Assembly: GCA_002794775.1 (NCBI GenBank)
Contig: NBAY01000003.1
Location: 186,001 to 250,000, forward strand
Length of the DNA: 64,000 bases
Direction of reading: 5' to 3'
Source of the DNA: Porodaedalea pini
Lineage: Eukaryota > Basidiomycota > Agaricomycetes > Hymenochaetales > Hymenochaetaceae
Part shown: piece by piece, positions 45,301-58,042 of the stretch
Position numbering within the stretch: position 1 is the first letter of the stretch
Layout: every line of letters begins with the position of its first letter
Made by a program: the position numbers and the translations under genes
Notes under the pieces: model-generated
The model's database searches: none
The model's input: only the letters and a program-made list of their open reading frames with translations
What the model was told of the DNA's origin: nothing

Positions 45301-48300
45301 TCCGACAGCCCGAGGGATGCTAAATCCACCAAAGCACTAGTGAACATATCGGAGGACCCAATAGTAACTCGGACCGGAACCAGAGAACAGTACGAGTCAA
45401 AATGCGGAGCCAACCGAGCTCAGACTGGGTTACAACGCGTCGCGATTCGGCGATGGCAAGGGACGGGACACCCTCGCCTTCGCTGGGCTTCCCGCCACAC
45501 CCACCTGTTTGTGGCAACCTGCGACGTCACGCCCGTGGGCGCAGCTGACCAGATTCAGAGCTGCGAGCGCGATTTGGGCCGGCGTCGTCTCATTGTGGTC
45601 CGGGAGGCTGTGACGGAGCTCCGGGTGTTGCGCTCCTAACAGTAAGACGAAAAGATTTCGAGCACTTCGAGCACTTCGTTTGTTACTGTCTAAAGTTCAG
45701 GTGCTCCCACAGTCCGAGCTCAGATGATAGATTCAGAGCGATGGCATGCCGGCCTGCGGCGCAGTCGATGAGAGGAAACGGCCAGTTTTTTCTTCGCATC
45801 TTTCTCGGTTTGACTGCCAGATGCCATTGCGAAGTTCAGCTGGTGGACAAGCCACTCGCTTGCAGTTTTTCGATGTGTGCGAGTGGCACGTGATGGAGTC
45901 GCGTGCGCGATTTAGGCAAGTGGTTTTATTCACACTTCTCTTCTGTTTATGATCTGCTGTTACCTAACTGGCACTGGCACTAAACCACAACTACTTGGCG
46001 CCTATCTCAGTGTTTCTAGCGACTCAAACTGATTATAAAAATTTCTTGAGAACAACAGAAGAAGTGCATGATCATGAGACTGATCTGCGTGCTCATTTCA
46101 AGGAGTCGGGCTAGGAGACGAATTGACGGCCGATTCTAAGCTACATCTGCGGGAAAATCAAATCAATGGCGCGCGCTGGACATCCATCTTCTACAGTTCG
46201 GACCTTGTAAGAACCCGTAACACGTCTACGCCGTTGATGACCTATCTGAGCCCGTAAACAGTTTCATCGATCTTGCTATCCCCGAACTTGTTTTCAGCCT
46301 CGTCATCCGACCAAACAATACAGGCGGCGGCAGTCTGTCCACTAATACATATGCGCTCATGGAGACAGACAGATGCACTTTAGGACATCGCCTCCTGCTC
46401 CTCGCTTATTGTTCTATTTTCACTTGAGACGCCAGGACTTGAGCATTGCCAATGATAGCGAGCGCGCCATACAATTGCGATCTCCAGCTCCTCGGGTCAA
46501 GCCTGCTAACTCGCGAAGTTAGACGTCGCCGTCCCGTGGCGGAGTCAGTGTCTGACCTGATGATCGGGCGGATGATGTACGTCAGTCACCGATTGCCCAG
46601 AAGCACGGCACGCGCCTGAAACTGAGTGGGAGATCAGCGAGTGCAGTGAACTCATCGGTCCGCACCTGACGACCATGTGCATGAATGGCCAAACAGCATT
46701 ATTGTATTTCCAGCTCTGAACGAACCGATGCGCCGGAATCGGATACTGTCTCTCTTTCCATGGCCATCAGCATGTTTTTTCTTCTTCTTTGTATCGTCAA
46801 GGTCCGCACGCTGCTTATTTTTTGTATTGCCTAGCTTTGCTCCACGTAAAAGTCGCGATCACGATAAAATCCCGAGTTTCCTAATTTGTGGATTGTTCAT
46901 GCAAAAGAGGCGGCGATAGAAGAGAACCGCGGTCACGCGATGAAATGGCGAATAGTTTCTGGTCGCTACCGCACCCACGATGTTCGCGTGCTTTGAGACG
47001 TGAACCCATCCACCTTCTACCTCTCGCCGCAGATTCCCTTCGTCCATGGCAAACGCGGGCTTATATGATATCGTCCGAGCTGTTACTTTGTGCTCACTAG
47101 TATCGTAGTGATGCAGAGAACTTTAATATGTTGATTTAGTTCCTAAGGCATTGTCTGATCACTTTGAGAAGCAGACCTCTTTCGACATGAAAGGCACTCG
47201 CTTATTTGGTCTTCCAGCAAGCAGCGTCGATCAGTGGGACCTACTGAGAAAGCCAAAAAAGGAAGGTCAAAGGGCCACGCCTCAGGTTGCCGGATCGACT
47301 ATATGAAGAAATTGCACAGATAAAGAGAAACATTTATGGTAAGAACTAGCTAGAAGTGTTGTTGCCTTTCTTGCGTATAAACCTTTCAAATGCGGATAAT
47401 TGTCTAGGAGAAAAACTTCCGTTCCGAACTTGCCGACTCCGGAGTTCGGTGTATGGGTAGCGGAACAGCCTCGTACACGTGCTCAAATTCGGGAACGTGT
47501 TCCTGACGGAGCGCAAGCAGGTGAGGTGTGTCGCAGGCCGCGAGGCTGATGCTGCGTCACCTACACCGCCATGAGAGCTTGCCTCACGGCATAACAGCAG
47601 GGCTGTCCATCCCAACACGTACTTCGGTCCGATATGCCTCCTGAAAGAAATAATCTAAAATCGGACCTTGCAGATGGTACGCGAGTCTATAAGCGCTAAA
47701 GAAAGAAAAGAAGGAAGGTAGGGGAACTTGACGCTGTATGGGGAAGGTGATGAGGCCCACGGAGGCAAAATTTGAAGTGGACATTTGACTCGATCGAAAT
47801 CGCGCTCAACGGTGTTTTCTCCGTCCGAGCATCTACTCTCATCTGATTTTCGAGCTCCACCCGAAAGCCAGTCATTGTTTTCGCACATGCTTTCCACCCT
47901 ATCCACTGCTCAAGACTTTGGCGAGGAAATGAACTCAAAACAAAGTCAAAACAGAGCGGGAAGGCGATATGTTATCGATTTCACTCACCTCGCGCCTTTG
48001 AGTCCTGCTTTTTTTCTTTTCTGACTTCCATATACAACGACTTTTTGACGTGATGGCCCCTGAATCCTGGAGGCGCAGTAATTAACTCCACGTCAAGCAA
48101 GACCTTGACTTGTTCGATAGCAATCTCAGGAGTATTGCTGCCGACCTCGTGAGCTCCCGAGTGCCTTAACTTGAATCGATTATTTCCTCTTAGCGAATAT
48201 TTTTCTGTCTGCTGTCCCACCGGAGCTCAAGGGAGCAAAGGCTTCAGGACTGATGAGGAAAGAATACCGATGTCGCGCGCTGGAGACTGAACATATGAAA

Positions 48301-49980
48301 TTCCTTTGCATGCCTCTCATGAACCTGTCGATCGTTCAGTTAGGGGGTTTCCGCGAGCAGTTAGGCGTCCAAGACACATGGCCATAGCAATAAGTCCTTA
48401 TCCTTGTATTCTCCTTTCTTCATTTGCGCTCGACACCGTACGGAAATCACGAAAACAAGAGCGGAAGCCCCTGAGCGTTCATATCGGATTAGCATGCGCC
48501 TACAAGCCGGGTGCGAACTAGCAAAGGAGGAAGGCGAGGATGAGCTCGAGGCCGAAGGCTGTGTGGCATCAGTTGAGATTCCGCCGTTCATGGCACGGAC
48601 TCGGAGTACACTGGAGCTTGCCCCGGCAGATGGTGAAGTCGGCGAATAACGACGCGTGTGTCCCGACAAGTCCGAAGGGCTTTTGGAATCGGATTAGCAT
48701 ACGCCTGTTCACTGGACGAGTCTATCATTGAGGAAGAGGGGGGCGATGAACGATCTTAATCGTATTCATGTCGGAGGATAGAGTTTAACACATAGGGAGT
48801 CATGAGTATCAACTCTATAGTTCCTTGTAATGAAGGCTGCGAGAGTTCTGGTTGGTTGTGTATACTTGTTCACTCGGTCGAATCGGACACGATAGGAAGC
48901 AAGTCAACATGAGGACTTCCTGAACAACTTGAAGAACTCTGTAAGGTTATCCGTAAGCCAGCGAACGGAGCGTAGAAGCGCAAGCCCGAACGCAAAGAAT
49001 ACGACATGCGCTCTCGAATCTTCGTTCAGAAAGCAGGTTGCCTAGCAAGAGAAATGGTCGATAAGCAACTAGGTTGCCTGGCCACATGTCCTCTCGATGT
49101 GAGGATAGGCAGCTGGGCGTTCCGCGGTGTCCTGATAAGGTGAAACCATATAAGGTAGAAATTCATATTACAAGAGGAAGCAGGCGGAGAATGCCTCAAG
49201 TCAGCTGCACACACGAGCATCTTTTTGTCCCGGCTTATTACACGGTTTGAAAGCGGCTGTAAATGAACGGCAGTTGCTTCTGGCGAGTTTAAATCCGGAG
49301 AAGTGCGCATCAGACACATGGGAGTTATTGTGAAAGAAGGTCTGCGTTCGCACCTACTAGCTTCGCATCTGCACATATGTACTTAGTCAGGTATGACCGA
49401 GGAGATTCGCTTTGCGATCTAGAGTCAAGTAGAAGCTGATAGATTCCTGTTTATTCCTGTTCCTTCTTCAGCGGATCTCCCACCGATAAATGATTCCTAG
49501 ATGCCGTACATCCCGCGCAAGTTCTTTGGATAATCTTACAGGAGTGAAGCAACGCCATTAAGCAATCCAGAGCTGAACATCACTTGAATTGAGAAAGAAT
49601 GCGGATAAAGTTCTGCTTAATGCTGGACGACCCGGTTGCCGTCGGGTCTAACCAATAGCAAATCGAAAAGCCATGAATAAGGAGAAGCAGAAGTTTCAAC
49701 GAGCGAACGTACTAGAATACTCCAAGTCAACGATGAGCACGCCAGTACCAGGCGATTCTCATAGTCAGAACTCCTATCGTCAACCCAACACTCGGAAAAA
49801 GTGAAACGAAATTTAGTGACAATTTCTAAATATTCGAGACTTTTATCTTATCTTGAGATAAGATAAGTTAAGAGTGATCGACGTCCAAGGATTCCATTTC
49901 ATAGCAGACGCGATGTTCCTAAAATGGAGAGCATCACAGAGCAGTAACATTATTTAGAAGTACAATAAAAGTTCCGTCAT
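42365..49980. other. Gene-poor block of 7.6 kb
   Basis: The first part (42365 to about 43420) is CT-rich and probably the long TEA-factor 3' UTR; overlapping frames there are low-complexity by-products. A CTT-rich tract lies at about 44065-44100. From 44.2 to 49.98 kb I see no domain-bearing frame and no tRNA. A GATA palindrome lies at 49843-49866. Confidence 0.5.
49843..49866. promoter_or_regulatory. Palindrome of GATA-type sites, 11-bp arms
   Basis: TTATCTTATCT and AGATAAGATAA flank TG. Each arm carries two overlapping GATA-factor cores (AGATAA, TTATCT). It lies about 115 bp past the Noc3 stop. Confidence 0.6.
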
Positions 49981-52879
49981 TTAAATCTGGTCACGCGAGT
50001 AGTGCAGAAGTTCCTTCGCCGCTCGTTGTACCTCCTGGTCGCTATGCCTTTCGACCAGGAGTTGAAGCTCCCACAGGTTCGTGGCGAAGGGGTTGCAGAG
50101 TTGTGGATCATCAATGTCGGGTCGGTGCACCCCATTGGTCACCCTGTCTTCGACCGACAGGAGCGCCTCGAGTTTCGTTTCTTTCGCAAACAGGCTCTGA
50201 ACGAAACTGATCGCGCGAGCAGCTGTCGGCCCAGGGAAATGCAAAGAAGCGACGGAGAGACGCTTGGCGAAGGCAGCGGCACGCCATGGCGGCGACTTCG
50301 CAGATGCCGTGTGCGGGGAGAACACAAGGTTTAACGCGCGAAAAAGCATATTTGCCGGAGTGTCATTCTGGCTTTCGGCTCGCGTATTGCGAGAAGCCTT
50401 CGTGCCCGCGACAGGCTCCTCAATACCAGGCATTGAGCTCAAGGGGATTATCAGCGCGTACAGGCGATTGATAAAGTCTGTCAAATCAATATTTAAGGCC
50501 TCTCCTACATAATGAGGGCGCGAATAAGCATAGTTTTGTGTTGATGAAGATAAGGCGTGTACCTTGGCCAGAGAGCAATTCGAAGGCAGTGACGATGCAC
50601 TGCAGACGCCGATGTATATCTTGAACGTCAGGATTCAGCTCCTCTCCCTCCTCCTCCGTGTTTTCCTTTGCTTCATCGACATTTGCGCTCCGAGAAATGT
50701 GCTCGCGGAGAACCTGCAGCAGATCCCTGAAGAAGTCGATGTTGACAAGATGAGCGAAGCGCGAGATGCCCTGCAGCGCAGCTGGCAACAGAGGCGTAGG
50801 TTTGTCGTTCTTCAAGATCCTGAAATAAAGGACGAATAAGAGTTTCAGGGTCTCCGTTTGCTGCGGGGGAAGTTAGATGAGTATCATGAACGAATACACC
50901 ATGACAATCATACTTACCACAGAAGCACGTTCCTCACGATCAACCTCCGCGTTTGCCTCACGCATTTCTTCCTCGATTTCTTGAGTTTCCTTGAGTTTCT
51001 TCCTCGTCTTTTTACTCAGATGCGGTTGTGATGTTGTTTTTCCCTTCGCTCTGCGGGCAGCCGCCTTGCCTTTGGACACGGCCTCTGCTGGCTTGTCCTT
51101 ATCAGTCTTAGACTGGGACGCGCGGACACCACCGAGCTCCGTCTTGAGACGCAAATCGAGAAGACAGAACATGACATTAGGGTGCACATTGAAGCGTCGC
51201 TCCTTAATCATGCGGTTCAAGAGTCGAACAATCTCGAGTGACGCCTGGCCAACTGCGTCAGCGAGAAAGACAGACGTAAGCGTCTTCAGACAAAGATCTG
51301 ACGACTACATAACACAGAAGAGAAATGTCAGAGAGAATATAATTCAAATTCGCCATATCCTGACCTCGTCCCAAGTCTTCCTGCTCAAACGAGCGACGAC
51401 CGCAGTCATCAGGTTTACGCGGAAGTTAAAATGAGTCAAATCAGTGAGCAACCGGCATATGCATTGCAAAGCCGAGTCAGCAAGTTCGCTTTTGGCTGTA
51501 GGCACTGAGTATCGGGAGTCCACACATCCAGGACTAGCAGACATACCTTTCAGTTCGCTCTCCAGGACGCGCAAGTACGCTTGGTATACACTCACGAGGC
51601 CCTGCTCAAAATCTCGAGTCCGCTGCACGAGCTGGCTGACTTTCTCTGCCTTCTCTTTGTCCGTAAGAGGTCGAATTCGATAACCCGGAATGATGTCTTT
51701 GAAGACGGCAAGTTGAGACAAGAAGGCGAGTCTTCGAATGAGTATGTCGTTCGGCACGGGCTCGGGATGCGAAGACGTGGATATTTGAGGGAGGCAAAAG
51801 GTGTGTAAGCGGCGCAAGAGTCCCAGCTGGTGCATTGCATTAGTTACAAAACATGGCAGGATGTCGAGATGACAGGAAAATGCAGAGTATCTTACGCTAT
51901 TTTCCGGGTCTGATACAATATCCTGGCATATGCTTGCTATCTGCTCTTTTGCTGCTTGTACCCTAGCCTTTCGCGACTTTGTAGAGATAACATCCACAAC
52001 CGCTGGTCTCCCGAAACGAGCGCCAGTCGAGACATCCTGCCTAACGGGTGCCTCCTCTTCCTCATCCAGACCGGATTCCTCGTCAAAGCTCTCTTCCTCT
52101 TGCTTCTCCTGTCCTTGAGGTATGATCCTTTGCTTCGAATGTTGAATCATCCCGCTCTGAAGTTTTATAGGTAGGCGCGAAATCCCCTTCTCTTCCTCAT
52201 CTGTGTCCCAAGATTTCCTGCGTTTTCTGGGCAGTGCCTCGTAGGGCATTTCTTCGTCGTCAGAAATCGGACGAACAACCTTGAACCGACTTTGATGAGA
52301 TGAAGATGAAGAATCATCATCATCACTGCGATGGATCGAGGCGCTGTCATCATCGTCCTCTTCAATGCCAGAACTCCATAATCCTTCATCTTCACTGTTT
52401 GAGTCGATAGACGGAAGGTCATCATCATTTGCAGGTGCCTTTTGCTGAGGTCTCGTAAGCTTATGCAGTCTTTCCTGCTCCTTTTTGCTCCTAATGCGAA
52501 TGTAACGCTCTTCATGGAACATGGTGCATTTAATAAGACGCACCTCGATATACCCTTCTCATCGAGACTCTTTAGGAATCGACCCGCTGCCTCAACATCT
52601 TCAGCAAAGAATTCAAGCTCTTCTCCAGATAACTCCGTGCCGCTCGCATCACCATCTCGTGGGATTGGAATAAAAGCTTTCTCATATGCATGGTCCTTGC
52701 CCTTGCTTTTTGCCTTCCCATTTGTTTTCGCATTAGTAGATCCTTTGCCCGACGATAGTTTTTGCTTCTTGAAGGACCCCTGCTCGGCATGAGAACGGTA
52801 ATACTTATGTGATTAGACAGATAAGTACCTGCGCGATGCCCGTCTTGCGTTTTCCTAGCGTTTTACTCTTGACTGCCAT
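49981..52879 (-). CDS. noc3: Nucleolar complex protein 3 (Noc3)
   Basis: Pre-60S assembly and export factor, also tied to replication licensing in yeast. Starts at 52879 (MAVKSKTLGKRKTG), then a Lys-rich segment, an acidic/Ser stretch (about 52440-52260), LPYEALPRKR-type and RLPIKL blocks, SICQDIVSDPENS, LGLLRRLHTFCLPQI, RRLAFLSQLAVFKDIIPGYR, IRPLTDKEKAEKVSQLVQ, ALQCICRLLTDLTHFNFRVN, ERRFNVHPNVMFCLLDLRLK, ETLKLLFVLYFRILK, QGISRFAHLVNIDFFRDLLQ and LTDFINRLYALIIPLSS. Stop at 49981. The order and content match Noc3 from end to end. About eight short introns. It is divergently paired with Apc5 (159 bp). Confidence 0.92.
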
Positions 52880-53038
52880 GCTTGACGTCGAGTACTAGTG
52901 TACCGAAGGCACAGACTCAAAATTTCAAGTTTGTGCGTGCCAAGCCGGCTAAATCCGAACGTTGGCGCGTCGAAGAGTTCACGCGTAACTTGTCAAACCA
53001 CGGCCATACATACTATATACTTAAACTGCATCTGCGAC
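52880..53038. promoter_or_regulatory. Short divergent promoter, noc3 / apc5
   Basis: A 159-bp gap between start codons. No known site recognised. Confidence 0.4.
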
Positions 53039-56020
53039 ATGCCTACTCACCATGCAACGGGGCTCAAGTCTAAGGAATACATACCACACTCAGTTCAAAA
53101 GGTTTCCGTTAAGCCGCACGATATCCCTCTCCTCGGCGTACTATTCTGGGCCTTCCATCCTCAAGAACGCCTCAAACTATGCAACCGCTACCTCTTGCAC
53201 GTTTACCACGTCTTGATCAATGAAGTTTCTGAGGTATGTGATTCTGCATGCATACGAATATTTCATCTGCCTTCATTTCCTTCTAGGTTGCGCAGCCGAA
53301 AACATTCGAGCAACTCTTACATGAGCTTGACAAAGGACGGCACTTTGCTCCCGAGGACAATGACAAACTAGTAAAGAACATCCGCGCACTGGTATGCTTT
53401 GCATCCAGTACAGATTTGCTGTATCAATTGCTTATACTTTCTTAGCCTGCCCTTTTGAAGACGACATACCGGTTTACTGAATTCTTCTCAGGTTTGACAC
53501 CGTCCTGTTATTGTAAGAAACTCCAAGTTCAAGGCTGTCTTTCTAGATTTGCCTGCACTATGGTCAGCATCTGAAGACGATGAGGTAATGAGAAGATCCA
53601 CACACTTAACTTACATTGACCTTTGAAAACTTCTTAGTCTCCATATCAAGAACCGCCTTTCGTAAGTGGAAAACTAATTCTTGCCCCGAGAAGTTGTTGA
53701 GAGTTACTAGGAAAAACGGTCCATGTTCGGCTTGTTTGCGAGGCGCGCCTATCTTTCGTTCAGAAAGACGTCATTTCTCGGATTATCAAACTTTGTGAGC
53801 GACTTTCAAGCCTGGGCAGCCGGTGACGCGACCAGAGTCTGCCAGAGGACCACAAAGGACGTCATTAGAAATGGTATTGCAGATCAATTCTTATAAGCGT
53901 CTACTAATTTAAGGTAGACAGCCTCCTTATAAAGTCACAGCACGACAGCCAACCCCTCGCAGAGCCGGAGCCCTTCGCCACGTAAGTTTTTAGCATATAT
54001 CAGACTGGTTATTTCAGCCAACCTTTGGAACATTAGCTTTGAAAGAGCTCGTGCGAATGGGGATAAGCAGGTAGCAGCTGAAAACCTTCGACGCTTTTTC
54101 GAACAGCGCTTTAGCGAGTCGACGGATTCGTGAGTCGATCTGTCACCTGCTCAGTGCAGCGGACTGACACCTCACAGAGATCTGCGGCAGTATGCTATGC
54201 TTAACCTCGTGCGAATGCATATTTTTAATGGTCAGGTCGCAGCGGCAAGAAAGGTTGTCATAATCCTTCTATGCATTGGTGCCAGTGTTCATACTCGTCA
54301 TCTCGATAGCTCCTTGTTGAAGCCATCACAGTGGCCCGGACATCTGGTGACAATGTCGTTCTTCAGCAATGCATGGCGTGAGGATATACGTGCCATGAGT
54401 ACTATTGAGACATTGCTCATGAAGAGAATAATAGACTCTTGCGACGCACTGAAGGAAAATCAAGGACTCATCGTGAACCTTTAAACGAAATTCAATCTGA
54501 TATACCGCCCCTGGAGGTCCTAAATGATGTCGGAAAGCTTTTGCGTGAGGTGCGCATCTTCCGTTCTCTTTCCAGGTATGTCTATCAAGCTCTGGAAAGG
54601 CACAACCAATCGGGGATTGCTTTGAGAAGATTGTGGAAGCCCTGGCAGTATACGATAATTCCAGGGATTTCCGTGGTAGTCTCGCTCTCCAGGACGATCA
54701 GTGGGCGTTCCATGCGATGCAGTCGATCTTATGGCGACTAGCAGGTGCGTAATGCAGGCAACATATGCGTATATGACAAGTTTAATTGCTGTCTGCTTAA
54801 GGTTGCGAGAAACTGGCTATTATAGAAGAAAATATTGTTCTCGCTTTCACTTCGAGTGGTGATTTTGACGATACCCGATTTACAACGCTTCAAAACAGAG
54901 CGGCAATGGTATGTTTACTTATCAAAAGTCATGTTTGAACGATGCGATGATGTTTTCGTAGTTTTCAAGACAAGGGAATGAGACTGCAGCTTTCAATATT
55001 CTCTTGGATCCTGAAACCTGGCGCGGCTTGGACTACAGCTTAAATCAAGTGGGGTATTGGGTAGGGGAAATTTGGATAATGATGCTTCATTTTGCCACTC
55101 GGAGGTATGTAATAACCTTGTGGACCGGTTCGATATGCTAAGTGCAATATGTATGAAGAGGTCAAATTCGCCAAGTGAACGAGTTCCTCAAACCACGTCG
55201 ACCTGGCTCGTTCACCGCATGGAATGACTTCTTCTTTCTGCCACTGGACAGGTTGAATGCTTCTCCGACGATTGCTGGTCAGCTGTACAGAGCGCTACAG
55301 ACAAGGGTAGGTGCCCTTCAATCACGGGATGCCAACAAGCATTTTCATTTTTATCTGCAGAAAGTAAATCAGGGCTCAACGTCCGTGGATCATATCCTTA
55401 AGGCGCTGTGGCAGAGTGAATACCAAGGTCGTTTCCGACTGTATCGGCTGGCGATGATTCTGCTCGCTGACGTTGGTCTCGAGTTCGGGATGACTGTATG
55501 GAGCAGAAGGCTGGTTGAAGAAGTAATGCCACAGGTAGGTGGCAGGCCGTCTTCCCTATTTGTGTCGTAAAATTGACATGACCCAGTTAATCTCCGGGGA
55601 TGACCTTGAACTACGGGCTTTTGCATGCTACGTTCTTGCACGGTGTATAATCGCTTGCAGCGAGAAGAACTGTAAGAACTCCTTTAGCTCCACAATGTTA
55701 TGATACTAACATCAATTTCCTTTCCCTGCGTACTTCAAGCGGCTAATATACGAGACGCGATTCCTTACCTCCAGATAGCAGAAGAGGACTATCGCACCCT
55801 CGAGATACAGCCCGCGGTACAGGATGTACTCTACGTCTCGGCTCTCGTTTACAACAGTTTAGGAGAAGGAGAATATCACGCGCGAGACGCCGCGGCTAAA
55901 CGGCACATGGATGCAGGGAGAGAGCACATGCGTCTGGAAAGCATCCCTGTCTGCGCAGGCTGGTCTGAGATCTGGGACCTGACCAGCGAAATCTGCTCCG
56001 CGCTCGCATCAAGAAAATGA
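53039..56020 (+). CDS. apc5: Anaphase-promoting complex subunit 5 (Apc5)
   Basis: TPR-rich scaffold of the APC/C ubiquitin ligase. Starts at 53039 (MPTHHATGLKSKEYIPHSVQ), then HDIPLLGVLFWAFHPQERLK and TFEQLLHELDKGRHFAPEDN. A spliced block reads RSMFGLFARRAYLSFRKTSF, and the most diagnostic part is LRQYAMLNLVRMHIFNGQVA followed across an intron by EAITVARTSGDNVVLQQCM and, across another, LLRRTEGKSRTH. The C-terminal TPR-like half contains AFNILLDPETWRGLDYSLNQ, GFRLYRLAMILLADVGLEF-type helices and AIPYLQIAEEDYRTLEIQPA, ending ALASRK. At least twelve introns, several exons under 80 nt. All needed junctions have GT-AG pairs, so no frameshift is invoked. Confidence 0.8.
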
Positions 56021-56082
56021 AAGAGGGAAGAGGTTTACTGCGAAGTTCGGGCTTTCGGCCTTACAGATCCGTTGTACTATAT

Positions 56083-56095
56083 CTTATCAGATAAG
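56083..56095. promoter_or_regulatory. GATA palindrome containing ATCAGATAA (iron-GATA-like) upstream of the O-methyltransferase
   Basis: CTTATC-A-GATAAG, 80 bp upstream of the 56175 start. It contains ATCAGATAA, fitting the ATCWGATAA consensus described for fungal iron-regulatory GATA factors of the Urbs1/Sre/SreA group. Confidence 0.55.
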
Positions 56096-56174
56096 CTACG
56101 AGCCGCCCAAGTCAGGGCAAGAATGTGCATAAAAGCAGTACGGTTTGAGAACGTTATCATCCCATTCTTCAAAC

Positions 56175-57041
56175 ATGTCTGTCCAGGAGTTCATGCCCAC
56201 GAGCGCCGAAGACTGGGCCAAGTCGGATGAGTACCACAATAAGCATCTCATCCCGAAAGACTCAGTGCTCGACAGCGTTGTGAAGAATAGCCGAGACAAC
56301 GGTCTTCCGGAGATCGCAGTCAGCGCCGCCCAGGGCAAATTTCTCAACCTCATTGCGCGGTCCATCAACGCGAAGAGGATTCTGGAGGTCGGGACATTGG
56401 GAGGGTATGCATTTCGTTTCTCCAACCCCGTGAGGGTATATCTTAACTGCTTCTCGTCCGGCCGTTCTTAGGTATTCTACGATCTGGCTTGCTAGAGCAC
56501 TACCTGCCGATGGGAAGCTCGTCACTCTCGAGCTATCCGACAAACATGCCGCTGTTCGATCTCTTGATTTTGCATAAAGCACTAATATGAAATGCTGACG
56601 CAATCCTGATAGGTTGCTCGACAGAACCTCGAACGCGCCGGTCTTTCGAGCAAGGTGGAGGTTAAGGTTGGCCCCGCGGCCGACACGCTGAAGACCATTA
56701 AGCCAGACGAGCCGTTTGACTTCGCCTTTATCGACGCGGACAAGCCGAATAATCTGACATACTTCCTGGAAGCCAAGAGATTGACTAGAGAGGGCGCCGT
56801 AATTGTAAGTGATAATCGCCACGACGATATCTTCAGTAATAATATATTCGAACAGATTGTCGACAACGTCGTTCGGTGGGCGAGAGTCGCTTTGCAGCCC
56901 GAAGACACCAAGGATGCAAATGTTAAAGGTGTCAGAAAGCTTTTGGAGCATCTGAAAGACGACAAAGAAGTTGACGCAACAACGTTGGGCTTAGTCGGAG
57001 ACAAGGGGTATGATGGAATGTTGTATTCCGTTAAACAGTGA
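56175..57041 (+). CDS. Class I SAM-dependent O-methyltransferase (catechol/caffeoyl-CoA OMT type)
   Basis: Starts at 56175 (MSVQEFMPTSAEDWAKSDEY). The SAM-binding core has KRILEVGTLGG|YSTIWLARAL (split by an intron at about 56405-56471), LVTLELSDKHAAVARQNLER, VEVKVGPAADTLKTI, DFAFIDADKPNNLTYFLEA and GAVI|IVDNVVRWARVALQ, joined by an intron at about 56805-56856. The DxDKxxN cluster is the divalent-metal and substrate site of this family. About 225 residues, normal length. Such fungal enzymes methylate catechols and other phenolics; the true substrate cannot be read. The intergenic gap to Apc5 is only 154 bp and carries the GATA palindrome at 56083-56095. Confidence 0.88.
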
Positions 57042-57190
57042 ATAGATTAATGTACTTGGTGGACGATGAAGGTATTTAGAGATAAACCTGTATGATATTA
57101 ATGCTATGTATTGTGCATGCCTAGAGAAATGACGTGTTTTACTGAAAGTGACTTCTTACGTACTCTTCGTCGAGTTAGCAGAGCTTGCTC

Positions 57191-58042
57191 CTACGGGAGG
57201 ATCCTCCCAAGCAGCCTATCCATATGGGTTTTCGTTGACTCGACGAACGAAGAAATCTGAAGCCTACGTACCAGTACTGTAAATCTCTCCCTTCCCTCTT
57301 CATCTACTACCTTTCGTCTTGACTCCTCGATGGTACTTGGCGTGTTTGTAAAGCGTGCTACCCTCTCCAAGACATCCATATCAATGTTATATCGGCTTCG
57401 TAGCTCTTGAAGCTCCTCCCGTGAACGTGCAGCTTTCCTCTGCTCCAGAGCATCGAAAAGCTCGTTCGCAGGAACACGGTTCCTGGGTGGTGCATGGGAT
57501 GCTGCTTGCTGTTCAGATGCCTCCCGAGATTGTAGAACATGCTTCATGTGAGTATCCTGAGTAAGTTAGATGTCAACGTAAGATGTTGTACAGTGTCTGA
57601 ATTGTCACGTACTGCTCGGACTGTCGACATATGATGATCGACCTTCACCGGCCCAAGTTGATTGAGTTTCCGCATGAAATCCGGATCCCCTGCATCCATC
57701 TCGATGGCTATCAGGTATACTTGAACATGAGTTATACATTTGAAGTACAGGGTTCCTTACAAGCATTTTTAGTCTCGCTTGCCACTGCGCCTCGCTGAAG
57801 TTGGGACGGCGCGCTTCTGTCCGTTCTTGCTCCTGCCCATGATGCAGAAGGTTTGGAAGGAAGCTTGCGAGAGAATTTTGAAGATGCACCTCCCATCTTG
57901 AGAAAATTGTGCCCTTGAGATCGGGAGCGACAGGAAAGTGTCGGTTATGATGTATGGAGGAAAGCAGCGTGCCGATCCTCGCGATCCTCGACTCCTGGGA
58001 ACCGACCACCATGCTCTCTTCTCGTTCTCCTGTTTCTAGCAC
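57191..58042 (-). CDS. Conserved-looking hypothetical protein
   Basis: Not recognised. Likely start at 58042 (MLETGEREESMVVGSQESRI). Exons join RIGTLLSSIHHNRHFPVAPD, PNFSEAQWQARLKML, then IAIEMDAGDPDFMRKLNQLG-type sequence ending VDHHMSTVRA, then MKHVLQSREASEQQ, ELFDALEQRKAARSREELQE, YNIDMDVLERVARFTNTPS and finally VRRLQISSFVESTKTHMDRL, stop at 57191. All joints have GT-AG pairs. It is about 220 residues, charged, mostly helical, with no signal peptide or membrane segment. The regular splicing and even composition argue for a real gene, but I can assign no function. Confidence 0.65.
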
